Assembly (NCBI GenBank): GCA_025363655.1
Contig: JANYDK010000082.1
Span: 62,001-126,000 of the forward strand
Source: Deltaproteobacteria bacterium
GTDB taxonomy: Bacteria > Myxococcota_A > Polyangia > Polyangiales > JADJMO01
Reading direction: 5' to 3'
DNA: 64,000 nt
Every line of letters starts with the position of its first letter. Positions within the stretch are counted from its first letter, which is position 1. The position numbers were made by a program, and so were the translations under genes. A model generated the notes under the pieces. It did no database searches, was not told where the DNA came from, and saw only the letters and a program-made list of their open reading frames with translations. Of this stretch, positions 1 through 9,475 are shown in pieces.

Positions 1-338
1 ATCACGTCGGTGACGTGGGTGAGTCGTCGCACCGCGCGTGTCACCGGCTCGACTTCGCGCCGACGTGCAGGTGCACCGGGCATCGTCGCGAGCGAGCGCG
101 CGTCCATCACCACCGCAGTATCTTCGAGAAAACAAGCGTCCGGCGCGTCGTCGTCGGCTTCGACCGACTCGACGACGAGCCCCAACCGTTCGAGCGCCTC
201 GACGTAGCCACGGTGTTGCGTGCGCGCGCGATCGACGTCGATGGCGATGTTGGCGTCACTGCGGAGGCACTCGGCGAAGCGAGAGGAGATGGGGCGGACG
301 AGGAGCTTCGCAGGGGCGGCGAAGGATGAGGATCCCAT
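1..338 (-). CDS. Dimethylarginine dimethylaminohydrolase / amidinotransferase-like protein (5' part, runs off window)
   Basis: Minus-strand translation from ATG at 338: MGSSSFAAPAKLLVRPISSRFAECLRSD...EALERLGLVVESVEADDDAPDACFLEDTAVVMDARSLATMPGAPARRREVEPV. The FLEDTAVV...RRREV pattern is typical of DDAH. Not in the ORF track because there is no stop inside the window. Confidence 0.7.
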   Translation of the reverse strand, partial: MGSSSFAAPAKLLVRPISSRFAECLRSDANIAIDVDRARTQHRGYVEALERLGLVVESVEADDDAPDACFLEDTAVVMDARSLATMPGAPARRREVEPVTRAVRRLTHVTDV

Positions 339-459
339 GGCGTCGAGGTAGTCCAGCGCGGCTGCGGGCGCGAGCGCGCCTGCGCCCACGCCTACGCCTG
401 CGCCAGACGCCCACGCCCGCGCTCGCGCTCCCTCTCGCGGACAGCTACCTTTCTCCCCC

Positions 460-747
460 ATGCCCCCGCAACGCTCCCCCCTCTTCCCCGCCATCGTCCT
501 CGCGGGCATCTCTCTCACCGCCCCCGGTTGCGGCAACGACACCCAAATCGTCGCCGATGACACCGGCAAGGCGAGCGATGCAAAGAGTGACGTCAGCGCA
601 GCCGACACGACCCTCGGCGACACGGGCAGCGCAGACACCGGCGTCGTCGACAGCACCAGCAGCGACGTCACCGACACGCTCGACGCCGCCGATGGATGTC
701 CTCCGGACTCGGAAATTCCAACGCCGCCCTGCTCGTTCATCCGCTGA
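460..747 (+). CDS. Small Asp/Ser/Thr-rich lipoprotein
   Basis: Signal peptide plus lipobox-like LTAPGC, then a low-complexity D/S/T tail. Confidence 0.6.
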   Translation: MPPQRSPLFPAIVLAGISLTAPGCGNDTQIVADDTGKASDAKSDVSAADTTLGDTGSADTGVVDSTSSDVTDTLDAADGCPPDSEIPTPPCSFIR

Positions 748-760
748 GCGAGGCGTCGTC

Positions 761-1459
761 ATGAAGCTGCCCGACGACCCGACGATCGCTGCGCTCGACG
801 AAGAGACGCGACGGGCGATCGCCGCGCACTGGTTGCATCGCGCGTCGGCCGAGCTCGGCGTCGCCGTCGCGTTCGAGGCGTTGCGGCCGAGGCTCGTGGG
901 CGTCGGAGCCGCGCCGCCGGTGCTCGCGCTCGCCGACAAGGCGATGGTCGACGAAAGGCGACACGGCGCGCTCTGCGTCCAGCTCGCCGCCCGCTACCTC
1001 GATACGGACGTCGCCACCCCTGCACCGCGCGATGGCGCGCTCCCCGACTTCGGCACTGGCGCCGAAGAGCTCGAGGTCGCGCTCCTCGTGCTCGGGACCT
1101 GCTGCATCAACGAATCCATAGCGTCTGAATGGATTCGCTCCTGCTTCCGCATCGCCACCGCTCCCACCGCCCTCGCCGCCAACCGCGCTCACCTCCAAGA
1201 CGAAATCGACCATGCACGTCTCGGGTGGGCACACCTCGCATCGCCGGCCATCTCCGATGCTCTTCGACGTCGCCTTCGCCCGTGGGTGCCCCGGCTCCTC
1301 GACGTCAATGTCGCGCAGTGGATGAAGCCCGATCCGCACTTGCCCCGAGAGGGCATCGCGGCGCATGGACACCTAAGTGTCGAAGAGAACGAGGCCGCGA
1401 TCGACGCTGCAGTGAGGGATGTCGTGATGCCGGGGCTAAAACTCGTCGGCTTGGCGTAG
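761..1459 (+). CDS. Ferritin-like diiron-type protein
   Basis: MKLPDDPTIAALDEETRRAIAAHWLHRASAELGVAVAFEAL...DERRHG...NESIASEW...LQDEIDHARLGW; E..H helical pairs (DERRH, DEIDHARLGW). Confidence 0.55.
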   Translation: MKLPDDPTIAALDEETRRAIAAHWLHRASAELGVAVAFEALRPRLVGVGAAPPVLALADKAMVDERRHGALCVQLAARYLDTDVATPAPRDGALPDFGTGAEELEVALLVLGTCCINESIASEWIRSCFRIATAPTALAANRAHLQDEIDHARLGWAHLASPAISDALRRRLRPWVPRLLDVNVAQWMKPDPHLPREGIAAHGHLSVEENEAAIDAAVRDVVMPGLKLVGLA

Positions 1460-1610
1460 GTCTGCGCCCACACCGCCGTCCGCGCGCCTCTCCGTGAACA
1501 TCGACGGCACGCCGGGTGAAGAACTGCAAAACGCCCGAGATTCTTGCGTCGATCGCGAGCCTCGCCCGTTCAACGGTCGCAAGCTACGAAACCATCGGAG
1601 GCTCGTCGCC

Positions 1611-2507
1611 ATGAACGTCACGCTCATCACGCTTCGTCGCATCGCTCTCGTCCCCGGTCTCGCCGCGCTCCTCGCGGTGGCGGCCTGTAGCGCGCCGGCG
1701 CCGGGCACCGCCAACGCGCCCAACGTTCCCACGGCGGGCGGGACGACTGCGCAGGCCGAGAAGGCGCACGAGCCGCTCCTCGCCGGCGCGTTCCAGCTTG
1801 CCGACCTCAGCACCGCGCAGAGCACCAAGCTGCAAGAGCTCGAGACCAAGTTGGTGACCGCGGGTGCGCCGCGACGTGTGGCGCAGAGAGAGCTGGCCGA
1901 GCTCTTCGCCGTCGGGCTCGAGAAGGGCGCGCTCGACGAGACGGCCGCGAACGCGAAAATCGAGCAGATCGGCACCCTCGCCGTCGCCGAGAAAGACGCC
2001 AGCGCCGACACGCTGAACGCGCTCCATGCGCTGCTCACACCGGCGCAGCGCGCGAGTGCCCTCGAGCTGACGAAGGCCGCTTGGAAGGGCAAGGGCGAGA
2101 AGGGCGAGAAATCGGAGAACGGCGAGAAAGGCGAGAAGGGCGAAAAAGGCTTCAAGCACGACGGCAAGGGCGGCGGCTTCGGCATGCACCTGAAGCAGCT
2201 CGCCGAAGAGCTGCAGCTCACCGACGCGCAGAAGGACGCCTTCAAGGCCGAGATGGAGTCGATGCCTCACCCCGACAAGAAAGAGTGGGGCGGCATGAAG
2301 GAGAAGATGAAGGCCATCGGCGAGGCCTTCGTCAGCGACACCTTCGACGCCAAGGCGCTCGGCGTCGGCGACGGTGCGGTGAAGATGGCGCAGAAGATGG
2401 GCCCGCGGATGGAGAAGATGATCGTCGCCTCGATCAAGATCCTCACGCCCGATCAGCGCACCAAGCTGGCGGCGAAGATCCGCGAGCACGTGGCGAAGAT
2501 GGACTGA
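1611..2507 (+). CDS. Lipoprotein with KGEKGEK low-complexity linker, Spy/CpxP-like (LTxxQ)
   Basis: MNVTLITLRRIALVPGLAALLAVAACSAPAPG lipobox; LTPAQRA, LTDAQKD, LTPDQRT motifs; KGKGEKGEKSENGEKGEKGEKG. Confidence 0.6.
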   Translation: MNVTLITLRRIALVPGLAALLAVAACSAPAPGTANAPNVPTAGGTTAQAEKAHEPLLAGAFQLADLSTAQSTKLQELETKLVTAGAPRRVAQRELAELFAVGLEKGALDETAANAKIEQIGTLAVAEKDASADTLNALHALLTPAQRASALELTKAAWKGKGEKGEKSENGEKGEKGEKGFKHDGKGGGFGMHLKQLAEELQLTDAQKDAFKAEMESMPHPDKKEWGGMKEKMKAIGEAFVSDTFDAKALGVGDGAVKMAQKMGPRMEKMIVASIKILTPDQRTKLAAKIREHVAKMD

Positions 2508-2534
2508 ACGGCGTCCCGAACCTCGTCTCGACGC

Positions 2535-2576
2535 GAAAGGCGGGTGCATCTCGGTGCACGCGCCTTTCCCCGTTTT
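2535..2576 (+). terminator. Rho-independent terminator candidate
   Basis: GAAAGGCG g GTGCA TCTCGG TGCAC g CGCCTTTC followed by CCCGTTTT: 8 bp + 5 bp stem with one internal mismatch and a 6-nt loop, just after the CDS ending at 2507. Confidence 0.75.
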
Positions 2577-2618
2577 GTGCTCTTTCCGGAAGGCTTACGG
2601 CAATCGCGCAGGCTCGTA

Positions 2619-2652
2619 TTGACATAATAAGCGTACTTACTATAAGTAAGCT
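2619..2652 (+). promoter_or_regulatory. Promoter with overlapping imperfect palindrome (candidate MarR operator)
   Basis: TTGACA (2619-2624), 16 bp spacer, TATAAG (2641-2646), ATG at 2654. 23-bp imperfect palindrome AGCGTACTTACTATAAGTAAGCT (2630-2652) covers the -10; 9 of 11 half-site positions match. Confidence 0.65.
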
Positions 2653-2653
2653 T

Positions 2654-3115
2654 ATGAATGAGACGACAGCCATGACCAACACGACGAACACGAGCACGAA
2701 CGAGTGGCGCACCGAGCACAGCATCGAGATCGAGGAGGGCGCCGAGGTCATTTGGAGAATCCTCCGCGACGTCGCGGGCTGGAAGCGATGGAACGCGGGC
2801 ATCGAGCGCATCGAGCTCGAAGGCCCCTTCGCGACCGGCACTTGGTTCACCATGCAGCCGCCGGGGCAGGACGCGTTTCGTTCGTGCTTCCTCTCGGTGC
2901 GCGAGAACGAAGGCTTCGTCGACGAGACGCGCGTCGAAGACCTCGTCGTCACCGTCGATCACCGCATCGAACGCCTGGGGGCGAAGCGGGCGCGCGTGGT
3001 CTACGCCGTCCTCGCGCGAGGTCCGGGCGCCGAAGAAGTCGGCCCTGCGGTCTCGTCCGACTTTCCCGACGTCCTCGCGGCGCTCGCCAAGTTGGCGAAC
3101 GAGGCGCAGTCATGA
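2654..3115 (+). CDS. SRPBCC (START/Bet v1-like) family protein
   Basis: [51 protein letters not shown]...; typical SRPBCC N-terminus. Confidence 0.75.
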   Translation: MNETTAMTNTTNTSTNEWRTEHSIEIEEGAEVIWRILRDVAGWKRWNAGIERIELEGPFATGTWFTMQPPGQDAFRSCFLSVRENEGFVDETRVEDLVVTVDHRIERLGAKRARVVYAVLARGPGAEEVGPAVSSDFPDVLAALAKLANEAQS

Positions 3116-3591
3116 GCGTGCTTTCGACGGCTCCGAGCGCATGGCTCGGCGTCGTCTCGCGCACGCACGTGCTCCGCGGCGTCTCTGGTGGCTTCGCGCA
3201 GGTTTGTCACGGCAAAGAAGGGCCGCTTCGCCGCATGCGCGCGGGCGACCATTTCGTCTACTACTCGCCGACCGTGAACATGGGCGACAAGGGTGGCGTG
3301 CCGCTGCGCGCGTTCACCGCGATCGGCATCCTCACGGACGATGAAGTTTTCCCCTTCGACATGGGCGGCGGCTTCGTCCCGTTCCGACGTCGCGTGCGCT
3401 ACGCTCCGGCGCGCGAGGTCTCGTTGGCATCCATCCAAGATCGACTCGAGCTCTGCGCGCGGCCGAGCTGGGGAATGGCCCTTCGTCGGGGGCAGCTCCC
3501 GCTCTCGAACGCAGATTTTCTCGTGATCGCCGAGGCGATGGGCGTGCGCCCGGAAGATCTCCAGAAGCTCGCCAGGAGTGACGCTGCATGA
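3112..3591 (+). CDS. EVE-domain protein (UPF0310-like)
   Basis: [62 protein letters not shown]...[15 protein letters not shown]-type overlap with the previous gene. Confidence 0.8.
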   Translation: MSVLSTAPSAWLGVVSRTHVLRGVSGGFAQVCHGKEGPLRRMRAGDHFVYYSPTVNMGDKGGVPLRAFTAIGILTDDEVFPFDMGGGFVPFRRRVRYAPAREVSLASIQDRLELCARPSWGMALRRGQLPLSNADFLVIAEAMGVRPEDLQKLARSDAA

Positions 3592-4052
3592 AGAAGCCGG
3601 CGCTGCCGACGCGCTTGTCGGGTCCTGCCGAGAGTCCGGGGTTTCTCCTCTGGAAGGTCTCGAACGCCTGGCAGAGGCGGCAGCGCGCGGCGCTTCTACC
3701 GTTCGAGCTGACCCACTCGCAGTTCGTGCTCTTGGCGACGGCGACGTGGTTCGGCGCGCAAGAGACGCTGACGCAAGCGCGCCTCTCCGAGCACTCCGGC
3801 ATCGATCCGATGACCACCTCGCAGGTGGTGCGTACGCTCGAAGCCGCCGGTCTCGTCGCACGGCGCGCGCATCCGGACGATCCGCGCGCGAAGGCCATCA
3901 CGGTGACGGAAGCAGGGAAAAGGAAGGTCCGCGCGGCGATCGTTGCCGTCGAGGAGACCGATGCTGCCTTCTTCGCGCCGGTGGCCGCGAGCACGAGCAA
4001 GCTGCTCGGCCTCTTCCACACGCTCGTCGAAGGCGACGCCGAATCCGAGTGA
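3588..4052 (+). CDS. MarR family transcriptional regulator
   Basis: [51 protein letters not shown] winged-helix pattern; overlaps previous stop. Confidence 0.85.
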   Translation: MKKPALPTRLSGPAESPGFLLWKVSNAWQRRQRAALLPFELTHSQFVLLATATWFGAQETLTQARLSEHSGIDPMTTSQVVRTLEAAGLVARRAHPDDPRAKAITVTEAGKRKVRAAIVAVEETDAAFFAPVAASTSKLLGLFHTLVEGDAESE

Positions 4053-4079
4053 AGCCCGACTCGTTCGGCTCGTGCGAGC

Positions 4080-4519
4080 TCAGACCTTGGTCGCCGTGAT
4101 GTCGTAGGTCGAGTCGCACTTCGTCGCGCCGGCGGCATCGAGCAAGGTCACGTGCATCGCGCTCGTGCCGCGGGTGCCGTCCTTGTTCCAGTGGAAGTCG
4201 CCCGCTTGCTCGACGGTGTTGGTGGTGCCGCTCACCGGGCAGCTGGTGGCAATGGTGACGGTGCAGTTGTCGCTGCTCGCCGTGAGCGTGCCTTTGCAAC
4301 TCGCCGGCGGCGCCGTCGGTTGGGCGCTCGAGGTCTCGGTATGGGAGGCGATCGCCCCGCAGGTCCCCCCCGAGCGCTCGACGTATTCGAAGTGATACGT
4401 GCCGACGCGGCGCACGCACGGGCCGGCCTCCTCGGCGGGAGACGAGCTCGACGAACATCCGGAGAGCCCGAGCCCGAAGCACGCGAGGAGACCGAGACCG
4501 ATCGTGAATCGCACGTGAA

Positions 4520-4523
<4 letters not shown>
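4080..4523 (-). CDS. Putative lipoprotein
   Basis: GTG start; VIHVRFTIGLGLLACFGLGLSGCSSSSSPAEEAGPC lipobox; start overlaps the boxB stop (GTGA). Confidence 0.55.
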
Positions 4524-5950
<1,427 letters not shown>

Positions 5951-5994
5951 GGGCTCTCCGGGCTTCTTTTCGAGCTTGGAATTACATAAAACAT

Positions 5995-7671
5995 TTATGC
6001 ACGGCGCCAGTCGAAGACCGCGCGCTCGGGCTTGCCGTACATCGTCAGCGCGCCCTTTTCGCCGGTGGCGTTGGCGCGGGTGAAGATCCAGTTCTGCCAA
6101 GCCGAGAGGCGGCCGAAGATCTTCGTCTCCATCGTCTCGGGGCCGGCGAAGCGGAGCGACGCCTCCATGCCGGTCATCGCGTCGGGTGACATCGCGGCGC
6201 GCTCTTCGATCGCGACGCGCACCTCGTCGTCCCAATCGATGCCGTCGGGCGCGATGGTGACGATGCCGGCTTTGACCGCCTCTCGAGTGGTGAGCGGCCC
6301 CTCGCGGCCCTTCATCGCGTCGACCATTTTCGGGTCGTGAAGGAAGCGGGTCTGGAAGCGCGTGAGGCCATTCGACATCGGCAAGGAGCCGAAGCACATC
6401 GCCGAGGTGGCGACGCGAATGTCGTCCTCCTTGTCCTCGTCATCCTTCATGTAGACGCGGTCGCTGGCGAGGGCGAGCTCGAGGAGACAGCCGGAGAAGC
6501 AGGACCCTTCTTCGACGAGCGCGAAGAACGAGCGCGACGTGAGATCGACGCGCTTGAGCACGCGACGGAGGTGGAGGAGCATTTCCTTCGCGAGCCAGTC
6601 GCCTTCGTTCACGAGCGTGAGGAGCGCTGCGTCATGAGCGCGCACGCTCTCGAGGTCGCCGGCGGTGCGAACGACCACCGTGCCGACCGTGAGGTAGTTG
6701 AAGCGGAGGTCGAGGATGGCGTCGTCGAGCTCACGGAAGGCCTGGAAAATCCAGTTGGAACAGCCCTTCTCGCGGAGCTCTGCGCCGCTCTTGGCGGGTG
6801 CGCTCTTCGGTCCACGCACCGTGAGCTGAGCGACGCGCGTCGTCTCGTCGATGGCGAGGGTGACGAACTCGTAGGTGCTGGTGAGCTTGCCGGACTCACC
6901 GCTGCGGGTGACCGCGACCGGCAGGAGGGGGAGACCGGCGCCCTTCGCGCTGACGCGGCTCGAGGCTTTGGCGAGCGCTTCGGCGCGCGCCTTCACCGTC
7001 TCGGCGAACTTGCTCCGGGCGACGACCTGATCGACGAGGCCCCACTCCTGCGCGCGCTTGCCGCGGACACCTTCGGCGAGCGTCGAAAAGACGTCGGCGA
7101 GATCGCGGCGAACCTTGCGCTTGTCGACGAGGCGCGTGAGCCCGCCGGTGCCGGGGAGCACCGCCAGGAGCGGACACTCGGGGAGGCTGACCGCCGTGGA
7201 ACCGTCTTCCTGAAGGATGATTTCGTCACAAGCGAGCGCGAGCTCGTAGCCGCCGCCGGACGCGATGCCGTTGAGGGCCGCGATCGAGGCGATGCCCGAC
7301 TCGCGGCTGGCGTCTTCGAGATGGAGGCGCGTCTCGTTGGTGAACTTGCAGAAGTTGACCTTGAACGCGTGCGTCGAGGTGCCGAGCATGTAGATGTTGG
7401 CGCCCGAGCTGAAGATGCGATCTTTGCCGCTGGTGAAGACGATGGCGCGCACCTCGGGGTGCTCGAAGCGGATGCGCTGGATGGCGTCGGCGAGCTCGAT
7501 GTCGACGCCGATGTCGTAGCTGTTGAGCTTGAGGACGTAGCCGGGCGCGAAGCCGAGGTCGTCCTTCACGTCGAGGATCATGCGGGCGACGCCGCTCGCT
7601 GCCGCTTCGCTCAGATCGAGCTTCCAGTGACGATAGCGATCGGGGTGGGTGTCGAAGCGGACGGGATCCAT
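5995..7671 (-). CDS. boxC: 2,3-epoxybenzoyl-CoA dihydrolase BoxC
   Basis: MDPVRFDTHPDRYRHWKLDLS...LNSYDIGVDIELADAIQRIRFEHPEVRAIVFTSGKDRIFSSGANIYMLG; crotonase-like, directly upstream of boxB. Confidence 0.93.
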   Translation of the reverse strand: MDPVRFDTHPDRYRHWKLDLSEAAASGVARMILDVKDDLGFAPGYVLKLNSYDIGVDIELADAIQRIRFEHPEVRAIVFTSGKDRIFSSGANIYMLGTSTHAFKVNFCKFTNETRLHLEDASRESGIASIAALNGIASGGGYELALACDEIILQEDGSTAVSLPECPLLAVLPGTGGLTRLVDKRKVRRDLADVFSTLAEGVRGKRAQEWGLVDQVVARSKFAETVKARAEALAKASSRVSAKGAGLPLLPVAVTRSGESGKLTSTYEFVTLAIDETTRVAQLTVRGPKSAPAKSGAELREKGCSNWIFQAFRELDDAILDLRFNYLTVGTVVVRTAGDLESVRAHDAALLTLVNEGDWLAKEMLLHLRRVLKRVDLTSRSFFALVEEGSCFSGCLLELALASDRVYMKDDEDKEDDIRVATSAMCFGSLPMSNGLTRFQTRFLHDPKMVDAMKGREGPLTTREAVKAGIVTIAPDGIDWDDEVRVAIEERAAMSPDAMTGMEASLRFAGPETMETKIFGRLSAWQNWIFTRANATGEKGALTMYGKPERAVFDWRRA

Positions 7672-7707
7672 GCCGCAAAGCATGCGCGGAGCGTCGTTCG
7701 CGCGCAA

Positions 7708-7751
7708 GCACTATATTGCCGTGCGCATAGTGTACATATGCAGTATAGTGC
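7708..7751. promoter_or_regulatory. Candidate BoxR operator region (boxC/boxR divergent intergenic)
   Basis: GCACTATATTGC (7708-7719) and GCAGTATAGTGC (7740-7751) are inverted copies (11/12), flanking a third related element GCATAGTGTACATATGC. Confidence 0.6.
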
Positions 7752-7756
7752 CTCTC

Positions 7757-8527
7757 ATGACCGAGACCGCCCACGTTCACGAGCGACAGCAGCTCCTCGA
7801 GGAGCTCGGTCGCGAGGTGCGCGCGAAGCGGCAAGGGCTCGGTTTGACGCTGAAACAGCTGGGCGAGCGCGCAGGCGTCAGCGTCCGCTTCCTCGCCGAG
7901 CTCGAGGCCGGGCGCGGCAACATCTCGGTCGCGCGGCTCCACGATCTCGCGGTCGCCCTCGGAACGTCGGCTTCGGCGCTCCTCTCGGGCGAGGCCAAAC
8001 GGGCGCGGAAGAGCCCCGGTGTGGTCGCGCTCCTCGGTCTTCGCGGCGCCGGCAAGAGCACAATCGGCAAGCGCTTGGCGAAGAAGCTCGACGTCCCCTT
8101 CGTCGAGCTCGATCACCGCGTCGAAGAGATGGCCGGCCTCTCGCTCGGTGCGCTCTTCGAGCTCCATGGCGAAGCGCACTATCGAAGGCTCGAACGCGAG
8201 GCGCTTCGTGCGCTCTTCGCCGCGCACGATCACGCGGTCGTCGCCACTGGTGGGAGCATCGTCACCGACGAAGAGACCTACGCGCTCCTCCGCGAGCACG
8301 CGACCACCGTCTGGCTGCAAGCGACGCCGGAGTCGCACTGGGAACGCGTCGTCGCGCAGGGCGATCGGCGGCCGATGCAGAACCGCGCCAACGCCAAGAA
8401 CGAGCTGCGCGCGCTGCTCCGCGAGCGTGGAGAACGCTATGCGCGTGCCGAGATCGTGCTCGACACCGACGAGCTCGGGGTCGACGGCGCGGTGCGCGAG
8501 CTGTCGCGTCGCAACGGACGGAGCTGA
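7757..8527 (+). CDS. boxR: XRE-type HTH plus shikimate-kinase-like regulator (BoxR/BzdR family)
   Basis: LGREVRAKRQGLGLTLKQLGERAGVSVRFLAELEAGRGNISVARLHDLA followed by GLRGAGKSTIGKRLAKKLDVPFVELDHRVEE; divergent from boxC. Confidence 0.9.
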   Translation: MTETAHVHERQQLLEELGREVRAKRQGLGLTLKQLGERAGVSVRFLAELEAGRGNISVARLHDLAVALGTSASALLSGEAKRARKSPGVVALLGLRGAGKSTIGKRLAKKLDVPFVELDHRVEEMAGLSLGALFELHGEAHYRRLEREALRALFAAHDHAVVATGGSIVTDEETYALLREHATTVWLQATPESHWERVVAQGDRRPMQNRANAKNELRALLRERGERYARAEIVLDTDELGVDGAVRELSRRNGRS

Positions 8528-8547
8528 CCCTTCGATTGCGGCCTGTT

Positions 8548-8567
8548 CAGAGTCTGTCTAGACTCTG
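8548..8567. promoter_or_regulatory. Perfect inverted repeat upstream of the MerR/CarH gene (candidate auto-operator)
   Basis: CAGAGTCT GTCT AGACTCTG, 8-bp arms, ends 5 bp before the ATG at 8573. Confidence 0.6.
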
Positions 8568-8572
8568 TACGC

Positions 8573-9475
8573 ATGGACGGCGTCTCTCCGCGCTACCGCA
8601 TTCAAGCCGTCGCGGAGCGCACAGGGGTGCCGACGGCGACGCTGCGTGCATGGGAGCGTCGATACGGTGTGCCCGAGCCGGCGCGATCGGTGACTCGCTA
8701 TCGCCTCTATACCGACGACGACGTCGCGCTCATTCGCCGCATGGCTGCGCTCTGCGCCACCGGCGTGCGCCCGGCGGAGGCAGCCGTGACGCTGCGCACC
8801 GAGCGTGGGCGCGGGATGCCGACGACGAGCGAGGGGGCGACGCTTCCGCAAGACGGGCTGGTCGATCGCATCGTCCACGGTTTTCTCCGGATGGACCTCG
8901 ACGGGATTCGCGCCTCGCTCGACCTCGCGCTCTCGTCGAGCACGCCGATGCGCACCTACGATGGCGTGGTCGCGCCGGCGCTGCGCAAGGTCGGAGATTT
9001 GTGGAAGAAGGGCGCGCTCTCGATCGCCCAGGAGCACGCTGGCTCCAACGTCGTCCGCGACGTGCTCGGCGCGCTCCTTCGTCATTCGACGCCGCCGCCG
9101 CCCGCGCCGTTCGTCCTCCTCGCCTGCTTCGATCAAGAGCAGCACGACATCGGCCTCCTCGGCCTCGGGCTCCACCTGACGTCGTGGGGATATCGCGTGC
9201 TCTTCCTCGGCGCGCGGGTGCCCCCGAAGGCGATTCGCGACGCGATCGAGGTCGAGAAGCCCGCGCTGGTGGCGCTCTCGCTGGTGATCGACGAGAACCC
9301 CGAAGAGTCGAAGAAGCTCCTGGCCGCCTACGCGCGCGCTTGTGACGACGTGCCGTGGATGATCGGCGGTCCGGCGGCGGCCGACCTCGCGTCGACGGTG
9401 AAGAAGCGCGGGGGTCACCTCGCGAGCACCGACATGAACGAGCTCCGCGCGATGGTCGATCGCCTCGCGCGTTAG
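8573..9475 (+). CDS. carH: MerR-type regulator with B12-binding domain (CarH/CarA/LitR-like)
   Basis: YRIQAVAERTGVPTATLRAWERRYGVPEPARS MerR HTH; W-x9-EH (WKKGALSIAQEH) and ExHxxG (EQHDIG) cobalamin motifs; beside carotenoid genes. Confidence 0.85.
   Translation: MDGVSPRYRIQAVAERTGVPTATLRAWERRYGVPEPARSVTRYRLYTDDDVALIRRMAALCATGVRPAEAAVTLRTERGRGMPTTSEGATLPQDGLVDRIVHGFLRMDLDGIRASLDLALSSSTPMRTYDGVVAPALRKVGDLWKKGALSIAQEHAGSNVVRDVLGALLRHSTPPPPAPFVLLACFDQEQHDIGLLGLGLHLTSWGYRVLFLGARVPPKAIRDAIEVEKPALVALSLVIDENPEESKKLLAAYARACDDVPWMIGGPAAADLASTVKKRGGHLASTDMNELRAMVDRLAR

Noticed and set aside
6337-9345. 1002-aa + strand ORF
   Set aside because: It is antisense to boxC and out of frame with boxR/carH; its Glu/Ala/Arg-rich composition is the usual GC-rich shadow ORF.
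8573-9475. Classifying the B12-MerR protein as a heavy-metal MerR
   Set aside because: The C-terminal cobalamin motifs and carotenoid context favour CarH/LitR.
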